This document shows, piece after piece, positions 42,199 to 50,836 of a DNA stretch of 64,000 bases. Origin of the DNA: Bartonella sp. WD12.1 (GTDB lineage Bacteria; Pseudomonadota; Alphaproteobacteria; Rhizobiales; Rhizobiaceae); NCBI RefSeq assembly GCF_002022415.1, contig NZ_MUBG01000001.1, positions 744,001 through 808,000 of the forward strand, read 5' to 3'. The first letter of the stretch is position 1; the number at the start of each line of letters is the position of its first letter. Under the pieces are notes generated by a model that ran no database searches, was not told the DNA's origin, and was given only the letters and a program-made list of their open reading frames with translations. The translations under genes and the position numbers were made by a program.

Positions 42199-43467
42199 AT
42201 GAGTATAAACTCAAAGCAAGAATTGATAGCTGTTGAAAAAGATATTATCAATAAATTTGTCCAACGTATTGACCATTTGCCTGGCAATAGTGCAGTGCAA
42301 ACAATACGTAAACAGGCCATTGAATTATTTCAAAGGACGGGGCTTCCTTCTCGTAAAATTGAAAATTGGCATTATACTAATTTACGTACTTTATTAAAAT
42401 CTATTAGTGATTTTTCAGAAACAAATAATGAGCAACTAATTGATGCATTACTTTCAGAAAATGTTGTCTTTTCTATTGAAAACGGCAAAATACGTACGTC
42501 ATCGCAAATAGCAGGTGTCATAATAGAAAGCCTTGCAGATGCATTGAAAAAAAATCATGCAAAAATTAATCAAGTTACGGCAGATAAAGATTTTATTGCA
42601 CAATTAAATACAGCTTTTGTTACAGATGGTTGGCTTTTTCAAATTCCTGAAAATACAAAATTAGATAATCCAATTGAATTGCAAAATATTCAAATGGGTG
42701 GACAATCACATATTTTTTCAGACATTAAAATTGGCAAAAACAGTCAAGCTATGATCATTGAACGCCAAATTGGTGGCAATAAAGATACTTTTGCCAGTTC
42801 GATATTTTCATTACATGTTGCAGCATATAGTAATGTTACGTGGATTCTTATCCGAGATAGGGGTTTCGATTCTACACAATTTAGTCGATTTCACGCAGTG
42901 CTTGATAAAAATGCTCAATTATCACTTTACGTAGTTAATATAGGTAGCCAGCTTAACCGCCAAGAAATTGATATTGAATTGCAAGGGCAAGAATCTAATT
43001 TTCAACTACGGGCAATAAATTTATTATCTGGGCAAACGCACAGTGATCTTACAATGACTGTTCGTCATATTGAAGAAAAATCAACTTCTACAGAAATTAT
43101 ACGTAATGTTGTTACAGATAAAGCGTATGGTGCGTTTCAAGGGATGATACATGTTGCACAAAAAGCCCAAAATACAGATGCACGCATGGCTTGTAATAGC
43201 CTTATCCTTTCTGATGATGCACAATTTAATGCAAAGCCTGAACTAGAAATTTTTGCTGATAATGTTGCGTGTGGTCATGGTGCGACAGTTGCGAAAATTA
43301 ATCATGAATATCTTTTTTATCTGATGGCACGTGGTATCCCTCTTAAAATCGCTCGTGAGCTTTTAGTTAAAGGATTTATTTCTGAATTAATTGATGACAT
43401 CAAGCAAGATAACATTCAAGCTATCTTGAGTGATATCATTGGTGAGTGGTTAAAAAAGAATATTTAA
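42199..43467 (+). CDS. sufD: Fe-S cluster assembly protein SufD
   Basis: SufD pairs with SufB in the assembly scaffold and is needed for iron entry. The C-terminal half is a beta-helix related to SufB, with ARMACNSLILSDDAQFNAKPELEIFADNVACGHGATVAKI as the conserved core (given as one region) and FYLMARGIP. The N-terminal IENWHYTNLRTLLK motif is family typical. I choose the ATG at 42199, preceded by GAGG; a TTG two codons earlier is also possible. The 422 aa length fits. Confidence 0.94.
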   Translation: MSINSKQELIAVEKDIINKFVQRIDHLPGNSAVQTIRKQAIELFQRTGLPSRKIENWHYTNLRTLLKSISDFSETNNEQLIDALLSENVVFSIENGKIRTSSQIAGVIIESLADALKKNHAKINQVTADKDFIAQLNTAFVTDGWLFQIPENTKLDNPIELQNIQMGGQSHIFSDIKIGKNSQAMIIERQIGGNKDTFASSIFSLHVAAYSNVTWILIRDRGFDSTQFSRFHAVLDKNAQLSLYVVNIGSQLNRQEIDIELQGQESNFQLRAINLLSGQTHSDLTMTVRHIEEKSTSTEIIRNVVTDKAYGAFQGMIHVAQKAQNTDARMACNSLILSDDAQFNAKPELEIFADNVACGHGATVAKINHEYLFYLMARGIPLKIARELLVKGFISELIDDIKQDNIQAILSDIIGEWLKKNI

Positions 43468-43476
43468 GGCATAGAA

Positions 43477-44721
43477 ATGGAAAATTACGGACAAACATTG
43501 AATTATAATGTAGAAGCAATTCGATGTGATTTTCCTATTTTACAACATGATATTTACGGTAAGCGGTTGGCTTATTTGGATAGTGGAGCATCTGCTCAAA
43601 AGCCTCAATGCGTTCTTAATGCAATGAATAATCTCTATCAGTGCCATTATGCCAATGTGCATCGAGGAATGCATTTTTTATCAAATACGGTAACACAATC
43701 TTATGAAAATGCTCGTGAAACAGTTCGTGCTTTTTTAAATGCTCAATCAGCTCAAGAAATTATTTTTACGAAAAGTGCGACAGAAGCTATTAATACTGTA
43801 GCTTATGGTTGGGGTATGCCCAAATTGAGTGAAGGTGATGAGATTGTTCTCACAATTATGGAGCATCATTCAAATATTATTCCTTGGCATTTTATCCGTG
43901 AACAAAAAGGCATTAAACTTATTTTTGTACCAGTCGACGAAAATGGTATTTTACATATTGAAGACTTCCAAAAAGCTTTAAGTGATAGAACGCGCCTTGT
44001 TGCTATTACCCATATGTCCAACATATTAGGGACTGTTCCTCCCGTTAAAGAAATGATTAAGCTAGCGCACCAAAATGCTATTCCTGTACTTATTGATGGT
44101 TCTCAGGGAGCTGTACATTTAATTGTTGATATGCAAGATCTTGATTGTGATTGGTATGTTTTTACTGGTCATAAGATTTATGGCCCTACGGGTATTGGTG
44201 TTCTTTATGGCAAAAAATGTCGGCTAGAAGAAATGCGCCCCTTTCAGGGAGGAGGGGAAATGATTAACGAAGTGACAATTGATAAGGTTTCTTATAATAG
44301 TCCTCCATATCGTTTTGAAGCTGGCACTCCTCCTATAGTGGAAGCTATTGGGTTAGCAGCTGCCATTGATTATATGCAAGAGAAGGGGAGAGATACTATT
44401 TACGCGCATGAAATGGCACTTTCAACCTATGCACATGAAGGACTTGAAACCGTTAAATCATTACACATTTATGGCCGTTCTCCAAATAAAGGTGCTATTA
44501 TATCTTTTCAAATTGAAGGTATTCACGCACATGATATCGCGATGTTTATTGATCGGCAGGGGGTTGCCATACGTGCAGGAACACATTGCGCGCAACCTTT
44601 ATTGCAGCATTTTGGTTTAACATCTACTTGTCGTGCATCATTAGCTATGTATAATAATCATGAGGATATTGATCAATTAGTTGAAGCATTGGAAAAAGCA
44701 AGGAAATTTTTTAATGGTTAA
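43477..44721 (+). CDS. sufS: cysteine desulfurase SufS (class II)
   Basis: This PLP enzyme delivers sulfur to the SufBCD scaffold. LAYLDSGASAQKP is the N-terminal motif, the PLP Lys is in FTGHKIYGPTGIGVLYG, and the catalytic Cys is in AIRAGTHCAQPLLQ, the class II form. Length 414 aa is typical. SufS normally needs SufE or SufU as a sulfur relay; neither is in this operon. Its last bases overlap sufT. Confidence 0.96.
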   Translation: MENYGQTLNYNVEAIRCDFPILQHDIYGKRLAYLDSGASAQKPQCVLNAMNNLYQCHYANVHRGMHFLSNTVTQSYENARETVRAFLNAQSAQEIIFTKSATEAINTVAYGWGMPKLSEGDEIVLTIMEHHSNIIPWHFIREQKGIKLIFVPVDENGILHIEDFQKALSDRTRLVAITHMSNILGTVPPVKEMIKLAHQNAIPVLIDGSQGAVHLIVDMQDLDCDWYVFTGHKIYGPTGIGVLYGKKCRLEEMRPFQGGGEMINEVTIDKVSYNSPPYRFEAGTPPIVEAIGLAAAIDYMQEKGRDTIYAHEMALSTYAHEGLETVKSLHIYGRSPNKGAIISFQIEGIHAHDIAMFIDRQGVAIRAGTHCAQPLLQHFGLTSTCRASLAMYNNHEDIDQLVEALEKARKFFNG

Positions 44722-45115
44722 ACCAATTGAAGCATGTCACTCTGCTGAATCTGTTGACATAAAAAATGAAGAAGAAAAAACTTGTATATCAACAATTCCA
44801 AAAGCTGAAATTGAGCGTATGACAGATGATATCATCTCTGCTCTTAAAACGATTTACGATCCAGAAATACCTGCTAATATCTACGACCTAGGACTAATTT
44901 ATCGTGTTGATATTGAAGACGATCGTTCAGTAAAAATCGAAATGACACTCACTGCACCTGGTTGTCCTGTAGCAGGTGAAATGCCAGGGTGGGTAGAGAA
45001 TGCTGTAAATGCAGTTGAAGGTGTTTCATACGTTGAAGTGATTATGACATTTGATCCACCATGGACACCTGATTGTATGTCAGAAGAAGCACAAGTTGCT
45101 ACTGGATGGTACTAA
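44714..45115 (+). CDS. sufT: SufT-type Fe-S maturation protein (DUF59/MIP18 family)
   Basis: This small protein of the MIP18/DUF59 family helps maturation of Fe-S proteins. IYDPEIPANIYDLGLIYRV and LTAPGCPVAGEMPGWV, with the conserved Cys, are the defining blocks; FDPPWTPDCMSEEA is near the C-terminus. I choose the ATG at 44714, eight bases inside the sufS end and preceded by AGGAAA. A longer frame starts at 44681. About 133 aa. It is the last gene in the operon here; no SufA-like carrier follows. Confidence 0.9.
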   Translation: MVKPIEACHSAESVDIKNEEEKTCISTIPKAEIERMTDDIISALKTIYDPEIPANIYDLGLIYRVDIEDDRSVKIEMTLTAPGCPVAGEMPGWVENAVNAVEGVSYVEVIMTFDPPWTPDCMSEEAQVATGWY

Positions 45116-45122
45116 AAAACAT

Positions 45123-45172
45123 AAAAAAAGTGGCATTTTCTTCCTTCATTTACCTGTGAAAGAAATGCCACC
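45123..45172 (-). terminator. terminator of sodC (possibly also serving the suf operon)
   Basis: GTGGCATTTTCTT and AAGAAATGCCAC can pair into a stem with one bulge. Reading on the minus strand the hairpin is followed by a run of seven T, so it suits termination of sodC. It may also act on suf transcripts, which arrive from the other side, but the T tail there is poor. Confidence 0.7.
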
Positions 45173-45238
45173 TTATAATTTCTCCTCATATTTCTTTTAG
45201 AAAAAATATGGCAGAAAGCTAAAATAAGAGCATTGTGA

Positions 45239-45748
45239 TTATTTTATAATACCACATGCCAAACGCGCACCACCAGCACCTACTGATGAAAAGGTGTCTT
45301 CTCCTATGTGAACCATCAACGAACGGTTTTTAATTTCAGTAAGTTTCCTAATACGTGGAGCAAGAACACTCATGGTGGCTCGACCTTGCGCATCAACATA
45401 CAGCATGGGCAAATCACCAAGATGGCCATTTACATTGTAAGGTCCAAGATGTTTGTTAGTATTTTGTGGATCATAGTGCCCTCCTGCGGCACCACCAATC
45501 ACACCATCCTTCGTATCACATGAAGGATACATATGTACGTGAAAGCCATGAAAACCTTCTGGTAAGGCAGATAAATCTGGTATAAAAATCAAACCGTATT
45601 CATTTTCTTGAATTGTAATCTTACCAATAGACTTCTTTACATTGTTTTCTTCCAGCATATAAATTGCTACTTGAGTTGATTCTGCTAAAGCAAAAATGCT
45701 AGAATATAAAACCATGAGTAATGTTAATAAGGGAAAGAATTTATTCAT
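45239..45748 (-). CDS. sodC: Cu/Zn superoxide dismutase, periplasmic
   Basis: This exported enzyme converts superoxide to hydrogen peroxide and protects intracellular bacteria from the host burst. A signal peptide (about residues 1-22) ends near ALAES. Metal ligands are seen: GFHVHMYPSC (two Cu His), GGHYDP (bridging His), NKHLGP and NGHLGDLP (Zn His and Asp) and MVHIGEDTFSS (last Cu His). The two disulfide Cys are in YPSCDTK and LACGIIK. Compared with the usual alphaproteobacterial enzyme as I remember it, two loops are about four residues shorter (before GGHYDP, and before GGARLACG). Length 169 aa. Confidence 0.93.
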   Translation of the reverse strand: MNKFFPLLTLLMVLYSSIFALAESTQVAIYMLEENNVKKSIGKITIQENEYGLIFIPDLSALPEGFHGFHVHMYPSCDTKDGVIGGAAGGHYDPQNTNKHLGPYNVNGHLGDLPMLYVDAQGRATMSVLAPRIRKLTEIKNRSLMVHIGEDTFSSVGAGGARLACGIIK

Positions 45749-46140
45749 AGAGCACCTTTCATATCTAATTTAAATTAAACAAAAAAGTTTTCTTTTTAAT
45801 AATCTAATGTATAATTTCCCCGCTTCATATTCTATCTGTTACAATATTTTTATGAGTTTGTAAATTTTGTGACAAAATTTTCCTTTTATGATGTAAAATC
45901 AATGTGTTAGTATGCACCTTTATTAGTCCTTAATTTTAAGTATCTCCTGAACATACTCAAAAATATCCTCACACATTTCTAAGCTTATCTGTATCAATAA
46001 TCGAAATCTGCTAAAAGCTAGCAGTCAATCTTAATTTCCTGACTTATAATCAAAATCATTATTTAACATTCTGTAGAACTTATTTTTTATGATTGTGTCA
46101 TTTTTATTATAGCTCTTTTTGAAAAGATTATGTAATGGGG
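45749..46140. other. intergenic region between sodC and the barrel protein gene
   Basis: The divergent starts of sodC and the outer-membrane protein gene enclose this AT-rich region, which must contain both promoters. I see no gene in it. No convincing sigma-70 boxes can be singled out by eye. Confidence 0.5.
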
Positions 46141-46155
46141 ATAATGTATCATTAT
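46141..46155 (+). promoter_or_regulatory. inverted repeat upstream of the barrel protein gene
   Basis: ATAATG-TAT-CATTAT is a perfect 6-bp inverted repeat with a 3-base spacer, 31 bases upstream of the start codon. Its place near the likely promoter fits an operator. Hbp genes of Bartonella are known to respond to iron and haem through Irr and related regulators; whether this is such a site is not shown here. Confidence 0.35.
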
Positions 46156-46186
46156 GTGGTTCTCAACATTATCTTCGGAGTAATTC

Positions 46187-47467
46187 ATGAGCACGAAATG
46201 TTTAATTAGCACATCTATTATCACTCTATTTACAGCTTCTATAGCACATGCAGCAGATATTATGGTACCTCGAGAGTCGAGGCCCGTTGTTTCATCCACT
46301 CAAATGTCAAAGCAAGTTTCACCACCTGTTGAAATGAGTCCTAATTCTGATGTTCCACCAGTTATTTCTGCACCTACTTTTTCTTGGAATGGTTTCTATC
46401 TTGGAGGGCAGATTGGTGGCTTTTCAGGTAAAACGGGTATTAGTTTATACGCCAAAAAAGGCTCTGGTACGAGAGAATGGACACCAGTTGAAAAAGACAC
46501 ATTGCCTCAACTTTCCGGTTTTATGGGAGGTCTTTATGCAGGAGCCAATGTTGATTTAGGAAACAGTCTTATTCTAGGTGTTGATACGGATATCGTTTGG
46601 TCTAATAAACAGGATACAAAGGTTGTTGCAAAAAGAAATTTTGAAGGATTAGAGCTAGAGGAAATAGAAGAGGTAGAAGAAATAGAAGAAGAACCAAGTG
46701 TAGAAAATGAAAGACATCAATTATATGGATATGCATCTGTATCACAGCGGCAAATCATGAATTACTCAGCAATTTCAGAATCTCACACAGCTAATGCAAA
46801 TAGCCCAAGCAATGAAAGCACAACATCTGCAGGACGGGAGAGGAAGCATACTAGATCAAAACGGACAGATGCAATGCAATCGAGTCAATTGTTATCTTTA
46901 TCAAGCCAAACGCAAATGCAACAAACACATACTCAAGCTCAAAGTCCTTCAGTAGCACAGCCACATAGTTCACAACAAGAAGCACAACAGCAAGGATTAG
47001 AAGCTAGATCTCCAGTTCCAGGACATTCACACGAGAGACTACCAGCTTTGCCTGTAAGGCCTACAAGGGAAACAGAGCAAGTAGATAAAACAACGGGAGC
47101 TACTAAAATTTATAGTAGCACTTTAAAACAAAAATGGTCTGGTGCTACACGAGTACGTATAGGTTTTGCAGTTGATCGTATTGTGCCTTATATTGCTGGT
47201 GGTGTTGCTTATGCGCAGATTCAAAATACCTTTTCACGGTTAATTGAGATGGAAGGTCAGGAAATAAGTTCTTCTAGCTTATCAGATACAAAAATGATGG
47301 TGGGTTACACCCTGGGTGGCGGTGTTGATTTTGCGATGGCTGATAATGTCATTTTACGTGCAGAATATCGCTATTCAGATTTTGGTAAACAGAAATTTGC
47401 TAAAGATAAATTAGAGCTTGATTACCAAACCAATGATTTTAGAGTTGGTGTTGCTTATAAATTTTAA
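46187..47467 (+). CDS. outer-membrane beta-barrel protein, Hbp/Omp25/Omp31 family, with long low-complexity loop
   Basis: This is an eight-stranded outer-membrane barrel of the Bartonella haem-binding protein (Hbp)/Brucella Omp25 family. The signal peptide ends at IAHA-AD. Barrel strands begin with FSWNGFYLGGQIGG, continue with GLYAGANVDLG and LILGVDTDIVWSNK, then WSGATRVRIGFAVDR and PYIAGGVAYAQIQ, and end with the C-terminal aromatic signature DFRVGVAYKF. Between strands 3 and 4 (residues about 148-312) lies a large insertion that I place in the second extracellular loop. It starts with an acidic Glu/Ile/Val repeat (DNA repeat 46650-46693) and continues as a Gln/Ser/Thr/His-rich stretch. Length 426 aa is well above that of plain Omp25-type barrels. 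Haem binding is inferred from family only. Confidence 0.88.
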   Translation: MSTKCLISTSIITLFTASIAHAADIMVPRESRPVVSSTQMSKQVSPPVEMSPNSDVPPVISAPTFSWNGFYLGGQIGGFSGKTGISLYAKKGSGTREWTPVEKDTLPQLSGFMGGLYAGANVDLGNSLILGVDTDIVWSNKQDTKVVAKRNFEGLELEEIEEVEEIEEEPSVENERHQLYGYASVSQRQIMNYSAISESHTANANSPSNESTTSAGRERKHTRSKRTDAMQSSQLLSLSSQTQMQQTHTQAQSPSVAQPHSSQQEAQQQGLEARSPVPGHSHERLPALPVRPTRETEQVDKTTGATKIYSSTLKQKWSGATRVRIGFAVDRIVPYIAGGVAYAQIQNTFSRLIEMEGQEISSSSLSDTKMMVGYTLGGGVDFAMADNVILRAEYRYSDFGKQKFAKDKLELDYQTNDFRVGVAYKF

Positions 47468-47491
47468 TTTATTGTACGACTCAAATCGCTT

Positions 47492-47525
47492 TAAAAGCTC
47501 TATCTATAGTAGAGCTTTTATTTTT
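47492..47525 (+). terminator. rho-independent terminator of the barrel protein gene
   Basis: TAAAAGCTCTA and TAGAGCTTTTA form a perfect 11-bp stem with a 7-base loop, followed by five T. It lies 25 bases after the stop codon. Confidence 0.88.
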
Positions 47526-47680
47526 ATCTGGTGTTGTGTTTCTCTAAATCAGGGAAAAGAGATATTATAGTTCATGCCTATAATGAAAAGAAAGTTGGAC
47601 AATTTAGAATCCCAGTCTTAGTTATCTTACTCACATAACCTTAAAAAAAACAAATACATTATAAGTTGTGCAAACTTTAG

Positions 47681-47770
47681 TGGCGGAGGGGGTGGGATTC
47701 GAACCCACGGTACAGTCTCCTGCACGCCGGTTTTCAAGACCGGTGCCTTAAACCGCTCGACCACCCCTCC
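47681..47770 (-). tRNA. tRNA-Ser (anticodon TGA)
   Basis: The reverse strand folds as a class II tRNA with a long variable arm, 90 bases including an encoded CCA end. The acceptor arms are GGAGGGG and CCCCTCC, the anticodon loop reads CTTGAAA with TGA in the centre, and the T arm contains GGTTCGAATCC. Confidence 0.97.
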
Positions 47771-47975
47771 AAAAAATATGCCTTTTAAATAAGGTACTTT
47801 TTACAAGCTTCTTCGAAAAGGTCAATCACTTAAATATGATTTTAAGTATTTTAATTAAAGCTCCTAAGCTTAATTAATCTTAACTCTTAAGCCATATACT
47901 TTTCTATAAAGTATTTCAATTAAAACATAACAATTTCACTGCCTTTATTTAGTGGTTTGGTATTATAATGAAAAA

Positions 47976-48296
47976 TTAGAATTGCCAATTATTCATAAAA
48001 CTAAAAATTATACCAATAACAACACCTATTATTAACCCTATCACTGCACCAGTTAGCATACCAATAAAAAGCGCTATACCTATACCCATTACGATGATTG
48101 GACCAAATCCTGGTAAGGCAATATAACCATAAGTCGCAAGAATTGTTGCAATTGCTCCTGAAATACTACCATTCAAACTTCCAATGAATGCAGATTTTTT
48201 AATAAAATGATAAATCTGCTTTAAAGAAATTCTCCCATGGTTATTTGATGTAACGTCGTTATAAATTTTAAAATCAATCATATTTTTTTCTTTCAT
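47976..48296 (-). CDS. small glycine-rich membrane protein, unknown function
   Basis: This 106-aa protein is not one I recognise. The N-terminal 35 residues are polar, followed by two or three hydrophobic segments (about residues 36-100) rich in Gly and Ala with repeated GxxxG-like spacing (for example GMLTGAVIGLIIGVVIGI), which suits tightly packed or oligomeric helices. Its start overlaps the end of the PepSY-like gene upstream by 23 bases; an internal ATG at 48281 is an alternative that overlaps the upstream stop. The overlap suggests co-translation. Confidence 0.55.
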   Translation of the reverse strand: MKEKNMIDFKIYNDVTSNNHGRISLKQIYHFIKKSAFIGSLNGSISGAIATILATYGYIALPGFGPIIVMGIGIALFIGMLTGAVIGLIIGVVIGIIFSFMNNWQF

Positions 48297-48573
48297 TTCG
48301 AACGCTAACTACCCCAGAATAATCGATAGATATGAGAAAATTACAATTTTTAAATTCTACTAAAGCACGCCAAATACCCTTGTCATCTAAATATAATTGT
48401 TTAATATTCTGAAAACCATTTTTCATGAGGCGGTTTCTAATTTGCGAAGCAGTAAATGAATTTTGGCCTGTTTTAATGACCTTTTGAATAAAAACATATT
48501 CTGACCTTTTATAATAAAGATCATAGAAAATTTTATATGGTGAATCTATAACTATAGATGAAATACAAGTCAT
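48274..48573 (-). CDS. PepSY-like small protein with frame-disrupted signal peptide
   Basis: The 99-aa frame from the ATG at 48573 has a C-terminal domain resembling the PepSY-like family: SQIRNRLMKNGFQNIKQLYLDDKGIW then FLISIDYSGVVSVRNE, a helix and beta-hairpin layout. Upstream, an ATG at 48619 opens MILARNFRLIIFF, a typical signal-peptide start. It runs into a nine-T run on this strand (48580-48588 as A on the plus strand) and falls out of frame by one base. With eight T the two parts join into a 114-aa exported protein. So the gene is either a pseudogene, a sequencing error, or switchable by slippage. Function unknown; it overlaps the small membrane protein gene. Confidence 0.6.
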   Translation of the reverse strand: MTCISSIVIDSPYKIFYDLYYKRSEYVFIQKVIKTGQNSFTASQIRNRLMKNGFQNIKQLYLDDKGIWRALVEFKNCNFLISIDYSGVVSVRNERKKYD

Positions 48574-48619
48574 TATTGCAAAAAAAAATAATTAATCTAA
48601 AATTTCTAGCTAATATCAT

Positions 48620-48933
48620 CTTGTCACTATTTATTTAAACGATGCTTTTTTATTTTGTGTGCATAATTAAACCCTTGTATTACTGACAAGTTCCAATCCA
48701 TTTTATTTTTGATATTTATGCTTAATAAAGGAGTATAGGTTTTTTTTAAGTTTAAAACTTTACTATCCAAACTACTCTTCTTGCTTTATTGCTTTGATTG
48801 CACAACTATACGAGAACCAACTTTAAATAATTCGTATTTTGGACTATTTTTTCAAATTTACAATTTTACAGCGTTTATATTGGCAAACGACTGATAAAAA
48901 ATAGTATAAAGACAAGATATCACACACTATCAT
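48620..48933. other. gene-free AT-rich gap
   Basis: I see no gene, RNA or clear repeat in this stretch between the PepSY-like gene start and the end of the Nudix gene. It probably holds the promoter of the PepSY-like pair. Confidence 0.5.
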
Positions 48934-49392
48934 TTAACATGGTTTATAGTGCAGTAAAATTTCTTTTAATTGTGGTTCATTAACACGTTTCACTGCTTCC
49001 GAGACTGTAACCCACTCATACATACGTTGACTTTGTTCTGGCCATTTTTTTTCTTGATACGAATACAGTACAGAAAAAACATAGACACAGAATTTACTGT
49101 TTTTTTCTATTGGTAAATCTAATTTTTCATATTCATATGTGCCTACAGGAAATGTCCCCACGGCACCTCGCACTCCAGCTTCCTCAAAAGCTTCTTGCAA
49201 TACAGCCTGTGAAAAAGACTTCTTTGGAATTGGCCATCCTTTTGGTATAATCCACCGACCAGATCCTCGGCTGGTAATAAGGAGAAATTCAAGATTTCCA
49301 TTTTTTATGCGATAAACTAATGCACCAACTTGTAAAAAACGTGCACCATCTACTAAAATATATTTACTATGAGCTATATCAGCACCGTTCAT
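48934..49392 (-). CDS. Nudix hydrolase (diphosphoinositol-phosphatase-like branch)
   Basis: This is a small Nudix-fold protein, 152 aa. The Nudix box is seen as GWPIPKKSFSQAVLQEAFEEAGVRG: the EExG end is intact, but the first Arg of REUxEE is Gln and the early Glu is replaced. The preceding SRGSGRWIIPKGWP block is typical of the NUDT3/4-like group of alphaproteobacteria, which hydrolyse diphosphorylated polyphosphates. Substrate unknown; the altered box may lower activity. It lies 51 bases after the UbiH-like gene on the same strand. Confidence 0.82.
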   Translation of the reverse strand: MNGADIAHSKYILVDGARFLQVGALVYRIKNGNLEFLLITSRGSGRWIIPKGWPIPKKSFSQAVLQEAFEEAGVRGAVGTFPVGTYEYEKLDLPIEKNSKFCVYVFSVLYSYQEKKWPEQSQRMYEWVTVSEAVKRVNEPQLKEILLHYKPC

Positions 49393-49443
49393 TTCTTCTT
49401 ATCATACCAGCGTAGTTAGATATTTGAGAATTAATGGTAAAAT

Positions 49444-50634
49444 TTATATTATTGCTTTTAATCCATCACCAGGATGCATTCCTTCTCGCATCAATAAATT
49501 ACGTAATGGTGAGAAATTACGTAATAATTCGAGCCCAACGTTTCGTACAATATGAACAGGAAACATATTGGAAAGTAAAGTATGATTAAGTGTATGAACA
49601 AATCCGCTGCGAATAAATACATCAGGTTTACGGCGCCGGTTATATTGTGCAATAATTGTTTTAAAATTAGAATTGGATATCTGGTTAGGTAAAATATCAA
49701 TCAAAGTTTGAACATCACGAAACCCTAAATTAAATCCCTGTGCCCCAATAGGGGGAAAAACATGAGCTGCTTCACCTACTAAAACTGTTCTGTTTGCAGC
49801 AAAACAATGAGGGATAAGGCCCCAAAGAGGGCACGTTTGAATTGCCGTTTTTACTGTTATCTCACCAAGCATTGATTGCATCTGACCTTCGATCACTTTT
49901 GCTATTGTCTTTGGTTGCATATTCAATAGCTCTTTGGCGCGTGAGGGACTAGTAACCCATACAAGACTAGATGTATTTTCCGGTAACGGAACCTGTGTAA
50001 AAGGACCATCCTCTGTGTGAAATTCAGTTGATATATTTTGATGAGGTAACTTATGTGCAAAATTTAAAATAAGTGCTGTCTGCGGATAATTCCATTGTTT
50101 AACTCCAATTCCAGCAGCTGTTCGCGTTGGAGAATGACAACCATCAGCTGCAACAACAAACGATGCTTGAATAATTTTGCCATCCGAAAGGGTAATATTT
50201 ACATGATCTTGTTCATGATGAAAAGATTTTGCTAAAGAACAAAATTTTTTAATGCCTGATGTATGCTCAATGGCATTCATTAAAGCATTGTTCAATCTTA
50301 AATTGGGAATATTATAACCAAAAGCCTTTTCACCAATTTCAGAAGAACAAAAATTTACAGTAGGAGCACGTACAACCCTAGACGTTGCATCAACGATTCT
50401 CATTAAAGATAAAGCTGCAGCATGAGATTTGACAGTTTCCCAAATATTTAATCTTTGAAGCGCATAAATTGCCGGCATCATAAGAGCAGTTGTCCGTAAT
50501 TCATCTGCACGAGTAGGGGGACCAATGAGAAAAACAGTGTAACCTTTATGCGCAAGACTAAGTGCTGCTAACATACCAACAGGACCTGCACCAATAATAG
50601 CTACATCTCTATGTTCATTTTTTTCAAATATCAC
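49444..50634 (-). CDS. ubiH: FAD-dependent monooxygenase, UbiH/COQ6 family
   Basis: This flavoprotein hydroxylase probably acts in ubiquinone biosynthesis at the inner membrane. The FAD-binding GxGxxG is AIIGAGPVGMLAALSLA near the N-terminus. The middle DG motif is VVAADGCHSPTR, and the second FAD motif is VLVGEAAHVFPPIGAQGFNLGFRDV. Length 396 aa fits the UbiH/COQ6 family. Which ring position it hydroxylates cannot be told by eye, so the symbol is provisional. Confidence 0.85.
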   Translation of the reverse strand: MIFEKNEHRDVAIIGAGPVGMLAALSLAHKGYTVFLIGPPTRADELRTTALMMPAIYALQRLNIWETVKSHAAALSLMRIVDATSRVVRAPTVNFCSSEIGEKAFGYNIPNLRLNNALMNAIEHTSGIKKFCSLAKSFHHEQDHVNITLSDGKIIQASFVVAADGCHSPTRTAAGIGVKQWNYPQTALILNFAHKLPHQNISTEFHTEDGPFTQVPLPENTSSLVWVTSPSRAKELLNMQPKTIAKVIEGQMQSMLGEITVKTAIQTCPLWGLIPHCFAANRTVLVGEAAHVFPPIGAQGFNLGFRDVQTLIDILPNQISNSNFKTIIAQYNRRRKPDVFIRSGFVHTLNHTLLSNMFPVHIVRNVGLELLRNFSPLRNLLMREGMHPGDGLKAII

Positions 50635-50836
50635 AACAGCTTAAATCTTTTTAATTTACTAATTACTTTAATGATTTTAAATAAAGAATTTTTTTCTTAT
50701 TACATAATGTAATAAATTTTGCGATACAAAAAAGTGGTAATTCTGTACTCTTTTTACAGATTAGTCATACAATATAAAGAGAAAAATGATACACGGATAA
50801 CACGAACAACGCTTAAAAAGTGAGGATAGAAAAACA

